A stretch of DNA of 64,000 nucleotides from positions 558,001 through 622,000 of the forward strand of contig NZ_CP086107.1 of assembly GCF_016765655.2 (NCBI RefSeq). The letters are read 5' to 3'. The notes beneath the pieces are model-generated. The model did no database searches, was not told where the DNA came from, and saw only the letters and a program-made list of their open reading frames with translations. Positions within the stretch are counted from its first letter, which is position 1, and every line of letters begins with the position of its first letter. Shown here piece after piece: positions 54,811 through 63,780 of this stretch. Origin of the DNA: Skermanella mucosa (GTDB lineage: Bacteria; Pseudomonadota; Alphaproteobacteria; Azospirillales; Azospirillaceae). Made by a program: the position numbers and the translations under genes.

Positions 54811-56520
54811 TTACCCCTCTCGCGTGACGCGCAGGATTTCCTGGTACGAGGTAAGGCCTGCCAGCGCCTTCCTCATGCCGTCATCGAACAGCGTGCTCAT
54901 GCCCTCCTCGACCGCGGCGCGGTGGAGGACGCGGCTCTCGGACCGCCGGAGCACGAGCTGACGTATGTGGTCCGACATGATCAGGGTCTCGAGGATTGTC
55001 GTCCGCCCCCTGTAGCCGGTACCGCCGCACTCCGGGCAGCCTGCGGGACGGTAGAGGGTGATCTCCTCATCCCCGGTGAAGCGCGCCAGACCAAGCTGGC
55101 CGGTCAGTTCGGGCAAGGCGCGGAAGGGCTGCCTGCAGCGCCGGCACAGGGTCCGGATCAGCCGCTGGGCGGAAACGCCGTTCAGGGTCGAGGTGACGAG
55201 ATAATCGTCCAGACCCATGTCCACCAGCCGGGTGACGCTGGCGGCGGCGCTGTTGGTGTGCAGCGTCGACAGCACGAGGTGACCGGTCAGGGCTGCCTGG
55301 GCCGCGATCTGGGCCGTCGCCAGGTCGCGGATCTCGCCGACCAGGATGATGTTCGGGTCCTGGCGCAGGATGTGACGGAGTACATTGGCGAAATCCAGCC
55401 CGATCGCCGGCTTGACCTGGATCTGGTTGACGCCGTCGAGCTGGTACTCGACCGGGTCCTCGACGGTGATGATCTTGATCTCGGGCGTGTTCAGCCGGAC
55501 CAGGGACGCGTAGAGCGTGGTCGTCTTCCCGCTGCCGGTCGGGCCGGTCACGAGGAAGATCCCGTCGGGCTGCTCGAGTCCGCGCAGATAGGTTTCCAGG
55601 TTGCGGTCGGCGATACCGAGGGCCGCGAAGTCGAGGGCGATCCGCTCCCGGTCGAGGGCACGGATCGCAATGGTCTCGCCGTAAAGCGTCGGCAGCGTCG
55701 ACACACGGAGATCGATCGCCGAACCGTGCGCCGCGAACTTGATGCGTCCGTCCTGGGGCAACCGGCGCTCTGCGATGTTCAGCTTGGCCATGATCTTGAT
55801 GCGCGACGTGATCGCCGCCCTGAGGCGGAACGGCGGAGAGTCGCCTTCGCGCAGCACGCCGTCGATGCGGTAGCGCAGTCGCAGTCTCGTCTCGAAGGGT
55901 TCCAGATGGATGTCCGTGGCACCGATCTCGATCGCCCGTGTGATGATCCGGTTGACCAGGCGGATCACGGGAGCCTCGCTCGCCAAGTCCTTCAGGTGCT
56001 CGACATCGAGCGCAAGGGTATCATCCTCGGTATCCGAGCAGTCTTCGTCGTTCGCCGCTGCGCCGGGCCGCGCATACAGCCGGTCGATCGCCCGCTCGAG
56101 TTCACTGGGTACCGCGACGCGCGGATCCACCGCGCACCGGGCGACGGTCCGCACCGCGTCGATGGCGAAGGCGTCGTGGGGATCGGCCATCGCCAGGATC
56201 AGGGTTTCACCGGCGAAAGCCAGCGGCAGGACGGCGGAATCGCGCAGAAAGCGCTGGCTGAGCTGATCCTCCAGGAGCGGCGCCTCGGGATAGTCCTGTT
56301 CGGCCACAAGCGGCAGGCCGCTGGTTTCGGCAATGGCCGAGGCCAGATCGCGTTCGGAGATCAGGCCCAACTTGACCAGGATGTGTCGGATCGGCTCGCC
56401 GCTGCTGGCACGGAGCCGAGAGACGCGCTCCAGGGATGCCCTGTCCAGCCGCCCGGTGCCAACCAGCATGTCAACCACCCGGTCATCGAGGATGGATTGT
56501 TTCTGCGCCGCCAGAGACAT
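54811..56520 (-). CDS. gspE: Type II secretion ATPase GspE
   Basis: The 569-residue cytoplasmic ATPase has Walker A GPTGSGKTTT at about residues 326-335, the Asp box (ITVEDPVEYQLDGVNQIQV), Walker B (ILVGEIRDLATAQIAAQAAL), the His box (HLVLSTLHTNSAA) and a zinc-binding tetra-Cys element (CRRCRQPF and CPECGGTGY). The N-terminal N1E-type domain starts MSLAAQKQSILDD. This start has AGGGGA upstream; the frame is open 46 codons further but the extra residues do not look like coding. Confidence 0.95.
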   Translation of the reverse strand: MSLAAQKQSILDDRVVDMLVGTGRLDRASLERVSRLRASSGEPIRHILVKLGLISERDLASAIAETSGLPLVAEQDYPEAPLLEDQLSQRFLRDSAVLPLAFAGETLILAMADPHDAFAIDAVRTVARCAVDPRVAVPSELERAIDRLYARPGAAANDEDCSDTEDDTLALDVEHLKDLASEAPVIRLVNRIITRAIEIGATDIHLEPFETRLRLRYRIDGVLREGDSPPFRLRAAITSRIKIMAKLNIAERRLPQDGRIKFAAHGSAIDLRVSTLPTLYGETIAIRALDRERIALDFAALGIADRNLETYLRGLEQPDGIFLVTGPTGSGKTTTLYASLVRLNTPEIKIITVEDPVEYQLDGVNQIQVKPAIGLDFANVLRHILRQDPNIILVGEIRDLATAQIAAQAALTGHLVLSTLHTNSAAASVTRLVDMGLDDYLVTSTLNGVSAQRLIRTLCRRCRQPFRALPELTGQLGLARFTGDEEITLYRPAGCPECGGTGYRGRTTILETLIMSDHIRQLVLRRSESRVLHRAAVEEGMSTLFDDGMRKALAGLTSYQEILRVTREG

Positions 56521-56695
56521 GACGTCCCCTGTCGTTCTTGTTCTTCGTTTCCCCGGTCGGGCGCGCATCGACCGCAAGCGAAACGCAGCGCTCCCGTTTT
56601 CCGAACAGGGTAGAAGGAACTCCCGCGCATTGCTACGCGCTGCACGGAATACCTCCAACGTCGGGAGTCATCCGGCGGGACTCGTACCCTCGGTG

Positions 56696-57346
56696 TCAGC
56701 CGATCTGCAGGGGTCCGTGCAGCCAGACGATCCAGAACCCGAGCGCGAGATAGGGGCCGAAGGCGATCGGAGCATCCCCGGTGCCGCAGCACCGGCTGCA
56801 GGAGGAAACAAAACTGACGGAAAGCGCCGTGACCGCGGCGATCAGGACCACGCTGGGCAGGCCGGCCCACCCGACCCAGGCGCCGGCGGCGGCCAGCAGC
56901 TTCGCGTCGCCGAGGCCGATCCCCTCGCGCCCCCGCAGCATCCGGTAAATCCGGCGGATGGCGGACACGCTGGCGTATCCGGCGACGACCCCGATCCCTT
57001 GCGCCGTGACCGCGCCGGTCGTCAGCCACGACACCACCAGCCCGGCCGGAACCAGCGGCAGGATCAGAGGGTCCGGCAGCCAGTAATGCCTCAGGTCGCT
57101 CATGGCCGCCGCGATCAGAACCCATCCAAGCGCGCAGCCGGCCCAGGAGAGCGGTTCCGGAAGGACGGCGCAGGACCAGAAAGCGGCTCCAAGGGAGGCG
57201 GCGGCTGCGCTGGCGAAGGATCGATCCGGGGGATCGTTCGGACTCCGATCATCGGTCGGCAGCTGTCCGAGCCCCACGGAAATCAGGCCGCCGGCCGTCA
57301 GGGAAAGGGCAATGATTGTGAGATACATGCCTGCCGAAAAGGTCAT
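56696..57346 (-). CDS. gspO: Prepilin peptidase (A24 family), GspO-like
   Basis: The roughly 216-residue membrane protease has the two aspartates of the A24 family: IAAAMSDLRHYWLPD and GIGLGDAKLLAAAGA (GxGD). It lacks the N-terminal zinc/methylase domain of longer GspO proteins, so it may cut but not methylate prepilins. About six membrane helices. The start at 57346 is 25 bp after gspK, and its ribosome-binding site is weak. It would process GspH, I, J, K (all have recognisable sites here). Confidence 0.85.
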   Translation of the reverse strand: MTFSAGMYLTIIALSLTAGGLISVGLGQLPTDDRSPNDPPDRSFASAAAASLGAAFWSCAVLPEPLSWAGCALGWVLIAAAMSDLRHYWLPDPLILPLVPAGLVVSWLTTGAVTAQGIGVVAGYASVSAIRRIYRMLRGREGIGLGDAKLLAAAGAWVGWAGLPSVVLIAAVTALSVSFVSSCSRCCGTGDAPIAFGPYLALGFWIVWLHGPLQIG

Positions 57347-57371
57347 GCCGTTTGCTTGTTCATGCGGTTCC

Positions 57372-58328
57372 TCACCCGTTCCGGGTCGGCACGATGGGAC
57401 GGCCTGTGGTCCACCCCAGGACGCGGTAGGGCAGTTCCGGATCCCGGGAGCAGTATATCCGGGCGACACGGACATACCGGCCACCGCCTGGCGTGGCGGC
57501 CTGGGCCCGTATGACGAAGACCTCCCGCTCCGAGGGTGCAATCCGTTCCCTGGTCGCGGAGCCCCGTCCCCGCAAGTCGCGCCCATATCCCGTGTCGCCA
57601 TTTCTCAAGGCATTTTCCGAAGGTGCCTCGCGGGCCGGGCGGGGGTCAGCCGTCAGGATGCGATCGAGTTCGGCGCGCATGAAGCCCGTGACAGCGTAAA
57701 CGACCTCGTCCGACGCCACATCCGGATCAAGCCGCGAGAGACGACTGTCCGCGGTGACATATGGCAGTATGCGCCGATACACCGCAGGCGTTATTCCGTC
57801 GACTTGCTGGAGTTCCTCCACGACGTCGAAGAACCTGTTTCCAGACGCCCCCGGATCGCCCATACCGGGGGCGGCCTGGGCCCAAGCTGTCGACGACCCG
57901 GGGCCAGGACGCCGGAACGACGTGATAGCTCTTGCCAGAAGGACTCCCTCTGCGGGCGTCATTCCGGTCGCGGTCATCAATCGGGCGAGTTCTTCCGCGG
58001 TGGCATAGTTGAGGTTCAGCAGACCGGCTTCATCCTGAACCGACAGGACGACCGTGCCGCCGCCGACGGGAATATCGAACGGCGTGCCGTCCTCAGGCAG
58101 GATCCTGACCCCCTGCGGGTCGAGCAGCGCCAGGATGGCGAGGTGAACGCCAGCGTCGGCGGTGGCTTCGGCCTGCGCCGAGATCAGGTGATTGCGCGCC
58201 AAGGCGACACTGGTTCTGGAGTTTGTTGTTGCATTGGTGGCGATCAAGGCCAGCAGCATTATGGTCCATAGAACGCTCAGCAGCGCCATGCCGCGCTGGG
58301 ACTCGCGTCGCGACGTTCGGCGGTTCAT
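57372..58328 (-). CDS. gspK: Type II secretion minor pseudopilin GspK
   Basis: The 318-residue product has the prepilin-like site QRG/MALLSVLWTIMLLALIA, without a Glu at +5 as is normal for GspK, and the large SAM-like helical insert (LNLNYATAEELARLMTATGM, ELQQVDGITPAVYRRILPYV). It caps the pseudopilus. The start at 58328 is preferred; in-frame ATGs further upstream (58355, 58427) are possible. It is the first T2SS gene still present; the region before it is cut by the IS6 element. Confidence 0.9.
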   Translation of the reverse strand: MNRRTSRRESQRGMALLSVLWTIMLLALIATNATTNSRTSVALARNHLISAQAEATADAGVHLAILALLDPQGVRILPEDGTPFDIPVGGGTVVLSVQDEAGLLNLNYATAEELARLMTATGMTPAEGVLLARAITSFRRPGPGSSTAWAQAAPGMGDPGASGNRFFDVVEELQQVDGITPAVYRRILPYVTADSRLSRLDPDVASDEVVYAVTGFMRAELDRILTADPRPAREAPSENALRNGDTGYGRDLRGRGSATRERIAPSEREVFVIRAQAATPGGGRYVRVARIYCSRDPELPYRVLGWTTGRPIVPTRNG

Positions 58329-58965
58329 GCGCCAACCTGGAGTCTTGGGCGACATGCTCTTGACCGGGCTGCGGGCTCTGCACGAAGTAAACCCCCATTT
58401 CGGTGGAATTGGAAGGAACTGCCTCATGCACCGCTAGCGCTGGCGCTTTGGTTGGTGCGAGTTCTCCGCGCAATTGGGTTCTGTCAGCTTTCGGGGCAAG
58501 TTGCGCAGCGGACAGGCGTCTGGCTGCCATTAGCTGTATCAGGCGGCGGAGATCAGGCCCCGAAGCGCGGCCACGCGCTGGACGTGGATAACCCGCCGAC
58601 GGGCGAGCGAGATGGTCTGGTTGATGTAGCAGGTCGGGTGGAGGAAGTTGCGGATCTCATCAAAGGCTCGGCAGAAGCGATGAGCCGCATCGAAGTTCTT
58701 GAAGCCGCGCATTGACCGGTAGCGTCCTTTTATTCCCCGGTGATCTTGCTCAATCACGTTGTTTTTGTACTGACTGGTGCGGTGGTCGACGTCCGTGCCG
58801 AGTTCCTCGGTGATGGCCCTGGGATAGCTGGTATGGCCGTCGGTGGTGACCTGCTCAGGCTCGACCTGGGTGACCGACTTGGCCGAGCGGAGGAACGCCT
58901 TGGCGGCGGCGAGATCGCGGGTCTCGCTCAGGTAGACGTCGACCAGATTGCCGTCGCGGTCGATC

Positions 58966-60287
58966 GAGAGTGTCAGGAATTTCGTGTGATGGCGGGCGGT
59001 TTCGCATGATCAGGCGAATGCCTTTGTGAAGCGCTCACCGAAGAGGACGGCGAACTGAGCCTTTGCCATGGCCCATTCGCGTGCCGGCATGGTCCACTGT
59101 TTCTCGGTCCTGTGCAAGACCAGGAAGATCAGCTTCAGGGCGGCATCGTCAGTCGGGAAGTGGCCTCGGGCGCGAACGGCCCGGCGGAGCTTGGCATTCA
59201 AGGATTCGATGGCGTTGGTGGTGTACAGGATGCGCCGGACCTCGGCCGGGAAGGCGTAGAACGGCACCACCTCGTTCCAGGCGCGGCGCCAGCACGGGCT
59301 GATGGCCGGATACTTGCGTCCCCAGGCGCTGTCCTCGAAGGCTTCCAGCGCGGCCTCGGCGGCCGTGGCGTCGATCGCCCGGTAGATGTCCTTCAGGGCG
59401 GCTGCGACGGCCCGGCGGTCCTTCCAGGAGACGAACTCCAGGCTGTTGCGCAGCAGGTGCACGATGCAGGTCTGGACCATGGCCTGCGGGAACACCGCCT
59501 GGATGGCGTCGGGAAAGCCCTTCAGCCCGTCGACCACGGCGATCAGGATGTCCTCCACGCCGCGGTTGCGCAGCTCGTTCAGGACACGCAGCCAGAACTT
59601 GGCGCCCTCGTTCTGCTCCAGCCACAGGCCGAGGATCTCCTTGGTGCCGTCGGCCCGCACACCGAGGGCCACGTGGACGGCCTTGTTGCGGACCAGTCCC
59701 TCGTCGCGGACCTTGACCCGCAGGGCGTCGAAGAACACCAGCGGGTAGACCGGCTCCAGCGGCCGGGCCTGCCAGGTGGCGATCTCGTCCAGCACGGCGT
59801 CGGTCACGGCGCTGATCAGGTCGGGCGAGACCTCCACGCCGTAGAGTTCGCGCAGGTGCCCGACGATCTCCCGGACGCTCATGCCGCGGGCATACATCGA
59901 TACGATCTTGTCGTCAAAGCCGGGAAAGCGCCGCTGGTACTTGGCGATGAGCTGCGGATCGAAGGTCGCCCGCCGATCGCGCGGGATCTCCAGCTCCAGC
60001 TTGCCGGTGTCGCTCAGCACCGTCTTGCGGCCGTAGCCGTTCCGGCCGTTGCCGGCCTCGTCCTCGCCGGCGAGATGATGGTCCATCTCGGCATTCAGCG
60101 CCCGCTCGGCAAGCGCCTTCTTCAGGCCGTCCAGAAGGCCGTTCGGATCGAACGCGCTCTTCGCGTCGGACACGGCAAGAAGTTGGTCGAGCAGGGCGTC
60201 AGGGATGACGGGTGGTTTGCGACGAGCCATGCGGGATCTCCTTTTCTCCCAGTATGCCCGCCCTCACACGAAATTCCTGACACTCTC
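58966..60287 (-). mobile_element. IS256-family element, complete, nested in IS6 (third copy)
   Basis: Both ends read GAGAGTGTCAGGAATTTCGT inward. The 7-bp sequence CGGTCGA occurs on both sides (58957-58963 and 60288-60294) and is the likely target duplication. It is closely related to the truncated copy at 15795-16714. Confidence 0.92.
59010..60230 (-). CDS. IS256-family transposase
   Basis: The 406-residue protein is intact: MARRKPPVIPDALLDQLLAV, VSMYARGMSVREIVGHLREL, LVFFDALRVKVRDEGLVRNK (first Asp), ILIAVVDGLKGFPDAIQAVF (second Asp), TCIVHLLRNSLEFVSWKDRR and TTNAIESLNAKLRRAVRARG (Glu). Full length for the Mutator-like IS256 group. Confidence 0.95.
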   Translation of the reverse strand: MARRKPPVIPDALLDQLLAVSDAKSAFDPNGLLDGLKKALAERALNAEMDHHLAGEDEAGNGRNGYGRKTVLSDTGKLELEIPRDRRATFDPQLIAKYQRRFPGFDDKIVSMYARGMSVREIVGHLRELYGVEVSPDLISAVTDAVLDEIATWQARPLEPVYPLVFFDALRVKVRDEGLVRNKAVHVALGVRADGTKEILGLWLEQNEGAKFWLRVLNELRNRGVEDILIAVVDGLKGFPDAIQAVFPQAMVQTCIVHLLRNSLEFVSWKDRRAVAAALKDIYRAIDATAAEAALEAFEDSAWGRKYPAISPCWRRAWNEVVPFYAFPAEVRRILYTTNAIESLNAKLRRAVRARGHFPTDDAALKLIFLVLHRTEKQWTMPAREWAMAKAQFAVLFGERFTKAFA

Positions 60288-60776
60288 CGGTCGACGCCCG
60301 GTACAGATAGCACCACTCACCGGCGACTTTGACGTAGGTCTCATCGATGTGCCAGCACCGGCCGGCTTTGCCGGCCCGGCGCTGGCGCAGGCCCTCGGTG
60401 AGCAGTGGGGCCAGCCTGGCTTCCCAGTCGCGCACCGCCTCGTGGGTGAACACCAGGCCCCGGATCAGAAACATTTCGGCAAGGTCGCGCAAGCTCAGCT
60501 TGTAGCGCAGCCTCCAGAAGACCACGAGAAACACGATGTCGGTCGGGACCTGGACCCGGTTCAATGCCGTGCCGGTCCGTTCATTGTATCGCCGCCCGCA
60601 TTCCCGGCAGCGGAATCGCCGGAAGCCATGGACAGTTCGCTCTTCCCGCTCGGTGGTCGACGACGAGTGGCAGTGCGGGCAGTTCATGGCGGCTCTCTTG
60701 ATCACTCAAAACGGGGGCCCGGGAACCTATCCGTCAACGTCGCTCTCGGCAAGCTGCCCTGAGATCTGACAGAACC

Positions 60777-61078
60777 GATAGGCCCACTGCATCTATGCTG
60801 AGCTCGCTGCACCAACGCCCATCCCCGTCCCATACCCGCCAGCCACCCGCCTCCGCAAGCCCCGGAGCTCAAGTTGACGGTACCTTCAGAACAGCTGAAA
60901 CAAAACCGCTTTAGGATCATTCATTATGCAAATTTAATATAAAAATATAAGTCTAATAGATTAATCCTATTTATTATTATTTGAAAACCGATATAGGCTC
61001 TATACAACATTCGTCTGCAGGTTAATTTCATACAAAGTAATCTGAGCTTTTGGTTCTTTGTTGTTTTGGAGGAAGCTA
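60777..61078. other. Intergenic region, AT-rich half
   Basis: The first part is ordinary; from about 60905 to 61060 the sequence is very AT-rich (ATATAAAAATATAAG and so on), a strong change from the neighbourhood. It presumably contains the promoter of the peptidoglycan hydrolase gene. No gene. Confidence 0.5.
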
Positions 61079-61786
61079 ATGCCGACCGGACATGAAGTCC
61101 TCAAACTTGCTAGAACGCGCATCGGTCAGGATTACGTTAATGTATGTGTCCCAAAAAACAATTCTAACTGGCAAGGCCCGTGGGACTGTGCTGAATTCGT
61201 ATCCTGGCTCATATATCAAGTAGGTGGCTTTCTATATGGTTGCACAAATAATGCTGGAAACCCAGCGACGACAGAAGCCTATACTGGCGCGTGGAAGCGA
61301 GACTCGCAGAAGATCGGCATCCGTATCGACTGGCAAGTTGCTATTGCGACGGAGGGGGCGATGCTGCTGCGTTATCCTCCCACTGAGGGAGCAATGGGGC
61401 ATATAGCAGTTAGCGATGGAAAAGGTGGCACAGTCGAAGCTAAAGGAAAACAGTTTGGTGTGTGCGTTGACAGGTCTTCTGGTCGAAATTGGGATACTGG
61501 CGTACTAGTTCCAGGCTTTGATTATGTTCCTGCGAACCAAGGGATCGCTATCGACGGAGTAGAACTCCTTTACATGATCGGTATGCCGAATATGCGGCGT
61601 GAAGTTGTTCGAGCTATTCAACGCGCACTCGCCGATGCCGGCTTTAATCCCGGTCCGATTGACGGCATCTATGGCCACAACACAGCTGCTGCTGTTGCAG
61701 CTTTCCAAGCGACTAATGGGTTAGTTGTGGACGGACAAGTAGGTATGCAGACGGCTATTCGGCTAAAGGTTGATTTAACTGTTTAA
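61079..61786 (+). CDS. NlpC/P60-like hydrolase with peptidoglycan-binding domain
   Basis: The 235-residue product has an N-terminal cysteine-peptidase-like domain with Cys37 in GPWDCAEFVSW and His108 in GAMGHIAVSDG, as in NlpC/P60 or CHAP amidases, and a C-terminal peptidoglycan-binding domain (VVRAIQRALADAGFNPGPID, TAAAVAAFQATNGL). There is no signal peptide, so it may be a phage-type endolysin or an exported effector without a classical signal. The start has GGAGGAAG at the right distance. The low GC of the gene and its upstream region suggests transfer. Confidence 0.8.
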   Translation: MPTGHEVLKLARTRIGQDYVNVCVPKNNSNWQGPWDCAEFVSWLIYQVGGFLYGCTNNAGNPATTEAYTGAWKRDSQKIGIRIDWQVAIATEGAMLLRYPPTEGAMGHIAVSDGKGGTVEAKGKQFGVCVDRSSGRNWDTGVLVPGFDYVPANQGIAIDGVELLYMIGMPNMRREVVRAIQRALADAGFNPGPIDGIYGHNTAAAVAAFQATNGLVVDGQVGMQTAIRLKVDLTV

Positions 61787-62218
61787 TGGGAAACGCTCTT
61801 GGGATCAAGTGTGTTGGACGATAAAGGCTTATGCTCGGCGCCGAAGCGAGTCAAAGTAGTTGTCGCCCTTCTCATGCGCGGTGTCACGCTCCGGGCTGAG
61901 TGTAACGGCGGCGATGGGTCGCACGTCGCGCCTGTTCATCGGCGCGAATTCGTGGTCCGGGCGTGCTGTTAGAGGGTGTGCCGTTCCGCGAGGATCTGCC
62001 GGTCCCGTGAGCGGTTACACCCGAGTTGCCCAGGCAACCCGACTTGCCGCCAACTTGACAATATCAGTTGACTTGGCCTGGGCGGTGAGCATGGAAGGAA
62101 CCGTGGATTGCGGGTACTGTGCGGTACGCCTTGCCGGCGGAAGCCGAGAGGATTACCGCACCGCGCCGGGAGAGGCAATGACGGTGTGGGAAGTCAGGTT
62201 ACATGCGGCCCCGAAGTC
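61787..62218. other. Gene-free stretch between convergent genes
   Basis: I see no coding region that looks real; the frames here use poor codons and lack starts with ribosome-binding sites. It ends with a strong hairpin. Confidence 0.45.
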
Positions 62219-62255
62219 GGGCGTCCTCACCCGGGCCTTCCGGGTGAGGACGCCC
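62219..62255. terminator. Rho-independent-type hairpin, bidirectional
   Basis: GGGCGTCCTCACCCGG and its exact complement give a 16-bp stem over a 5-base loop. It is 26 bp behind the stop of the HEAT-repeat gene and could serve both converging transcripts. Confidence 0.8.
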
Positions 62256-62281
62256 GCCGGATCGATCAGGGCACCCGACCA

Positions 62282-63712
62282 TCAGCGGCGCAGGTACCCG
62301 TCGAGAATCGAGAGGGTCTTCTGCCAGCCCGGAGCCGATCGAAACCGATCCTGCGCCTCTTCCAGCCCGGTGCGGATATCCGCCCGGAATGCCGGATCCA
62401 GATCGCCGCGCGGCAGCCAGGAACCAAGGACGGTCACGGAATTGTAGACCAGGTTGCCGTTGTTCGACTCCTTCAACTGGGAGAACAGCAGCTCCCCGGT
62501 GCGTTTCAGCGACTCCGGATCGACGAGGCTGTTGAGGAGCAGAGCGGCGGTCTTGCGCATGGTATCATCCGAATGGCCCAGGAGCTTGACGACCGCTTCC
62601 GCCCCGTCCTGCGGAAGCTTGACGTCGGCGGGAGCCATGAGCGCCAGCGCCGTGACCGCGCCGAGTTGGATACGGTATGTGGGATTCGGCGCTGTCAGGG
62701 CCGCGATGAGGGCGGGAACCGCAGGGGCGCCGATACGCGCAAGCTCGCTGCGTGCCAAGCGCCGCTGCTCGCCGTCCAGCTGGCTGATCAGCGCGCCGAC
62801 CTCGTCCGGATTGGGCTCCGGCAGGTTGGCGACGGCGTTGGCGGCCGCCTGCTGCAGCTCGTTCTTGATCGGGAGGACGCCTGCCGAGGTGGTATCGAAC
62901 GCAGGAGCCGTGGTGATCTGACCGGACGGTTCTTGGTCCGATGCCGATATGGCTTGCTTGACGACGAGGTCATCCAGGGCGGCATTCAGGCGTCCGTTCA
63001 AGTCAATCATCTCCTTGTCGGTCGGCTCTTCCGCAAGTTGTGACCGCGCGAGGGCCTTGACAATGCTGTCGCGGAGCCGCTGGCGGAGCTCCGGGTTGTC
63101 GGAAGGAATGTTCATGCCGAGGATGGAGCGAGCCACCTCCTTCCGGATGCCGATGCTGGCGGTGGTCGCCATGATCTGGTCGAGAGCGTTCAACGCGGCA
63201 CTCTTGATGCCCTGATCGCCGGTCCGCTGCGCGAACGGAACCCACAATGCCAACTCGCGCTTTTCAGCCCCGATGTCGGCAAGCATGTCGTCGTTGTTTG
63301 AGAGCAAGGCAAAGTAGAGTGGAAGTTTGTGAATGGATTCTTCTTGCTTTGAATCAAGCTTTCCATCGTCGTCTATCGACGCGTCAGTCCGTATCTTCAT
63401 CAGGGAGATCGTGATCCTGGCCTTGGCCTGATCTTTCAATGTAGAGTCTTTGACATGCTGGTTGATGTTGGCAACCATGTCGTCGATGATCTTGGTTCGG
63501 CCGACGCGTTGATCCAGAGCGCTTTGCAACCTTTCCTGCTCATGGCTGAGCTGCCATTGGATCACGCCCAGGATGATGGTAACGATCGGCGTAAGGACGG
63601 CGATCACGTCCTTGAACCGTTCCCAAGTGAACCAGGAATGCCGCGTCCCGCCACTGGGACCCGCCCCCGCCCCGGTCGGTTCATGCCGTTGCGGATTGTC
63701 CGGGTTAGACAT
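62282..63712 (-). CDS. Membrane-anchored HEAT-repeat protein of unknown function
   Basis: The 476-residue protein has a hydrophilic N-terminus, one membrane helix (residues about 36-53, AVLTPIVTIILGVIQW), a coiled coil, and a helical C-terminal half with HEAT/PBS-type repeats (LARIGAPAVPALIAALTAPN, GAVTALALMAPADVKLPQDG, VKLLGHSDDTMRKTAALLLN). Such repeats bind proteins. The function is unknown. It precedes a terminator and follows a lytic transglycosylase gene in the same direction, so it may be part of a cell-envelope unit. Confidence 0.65.
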   Translation of the reverse strand: MSNPDNPQRHEPTGAGAGPSGGTRHSWFTWERFKDVIAVLTPIVTIILGVIQWQLSHEQERLQSALDQRVGRTKIIDDMVANINQHVKDSTLKDQAKARITISLMKIRTDASIDDDGKLDSKQEESIHKLPLYFALLSNNDDMLADIGAEKRELALWVPFAQRTGDQGIKSAALNALDQIMATTASIGIRKEVARSILGMNIPSDNPELRQRLRDSIVKALARSQLAEEPTDKEMIDLNGRLNAALDDLVVKQAISASDQEPSGQITTAPAFDTTSAGVLPIKNELQQAAANAVANLPEPNPDEVGALISQLDGEQRRLARSELARIGAPAVPALIAALTAPNPTYRIQLGAVTALALMAPADVKLPQDGAEAVVKLLGHSDDTMRKTAALLLNSLVDPESLKRTGELLFSQLKESNNGNLVYNSVTVLGSWLPRGDLDPAFRADIRTGLEEAQDRFRSAPGWQKTLSILDGYLRR

Positions 63713-63780
63713 CGTCGGCCTCCCACGCCCTGATCAGTCGCTGTCCAGGTTTTCTGCCCATGCCGGTGGCTCCGCCGGCT

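Larger units (their letters stand above)
58539..60687 (-). pseudogene. IS6-family transposase, split by IS256
   Basis: The N-terminal part (60687 down to about 60288) has a zinc ribbon (CPHCHSSS and FRCRECGRRYN), the helix-turn-helix, and the first catalytic Asp in WHIDETYVKVAGEWCYLYRA. The C-terminal part (58965 down to 58539) resumes with DRDGNLVDVYLSETRDLAAA, has the second Asp in VTTDGHTSYPRAI and the Glu in NVIEQDHRGIKGRYRSMRGF. The two parts together give a full-length protein; the join appears to be off by one base, so the gene may have been damaged already. Confidence 0.85.
58477..60776 (-). mobile_element. IS6-family element interrupted by IS256
   Basis: Inverted repeats GGTTCTGTCAG(C/A)T(T/C)TC lie at 58477 and, complemented, end at 60776. 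Between them are two halves of an IS6 transposase gene and a complete IS256. There is no matching 8-bp duplication outside, consistent with cointegrate or deletion events. Confidence 0.85.

Noticed and set aside
54508-56613. Plus-strand frame of 701 codons opposite gspE
   Set aside because: It mirrors the GspE frame and has no recognisable domain.
61860-62447. Plus-strand frame of 195 codons after the peptidoglycan hydrolase
   Set aside because: It runs through the terminator hairpin and into the opposite HEAT-repeat gene; codon use is poor.
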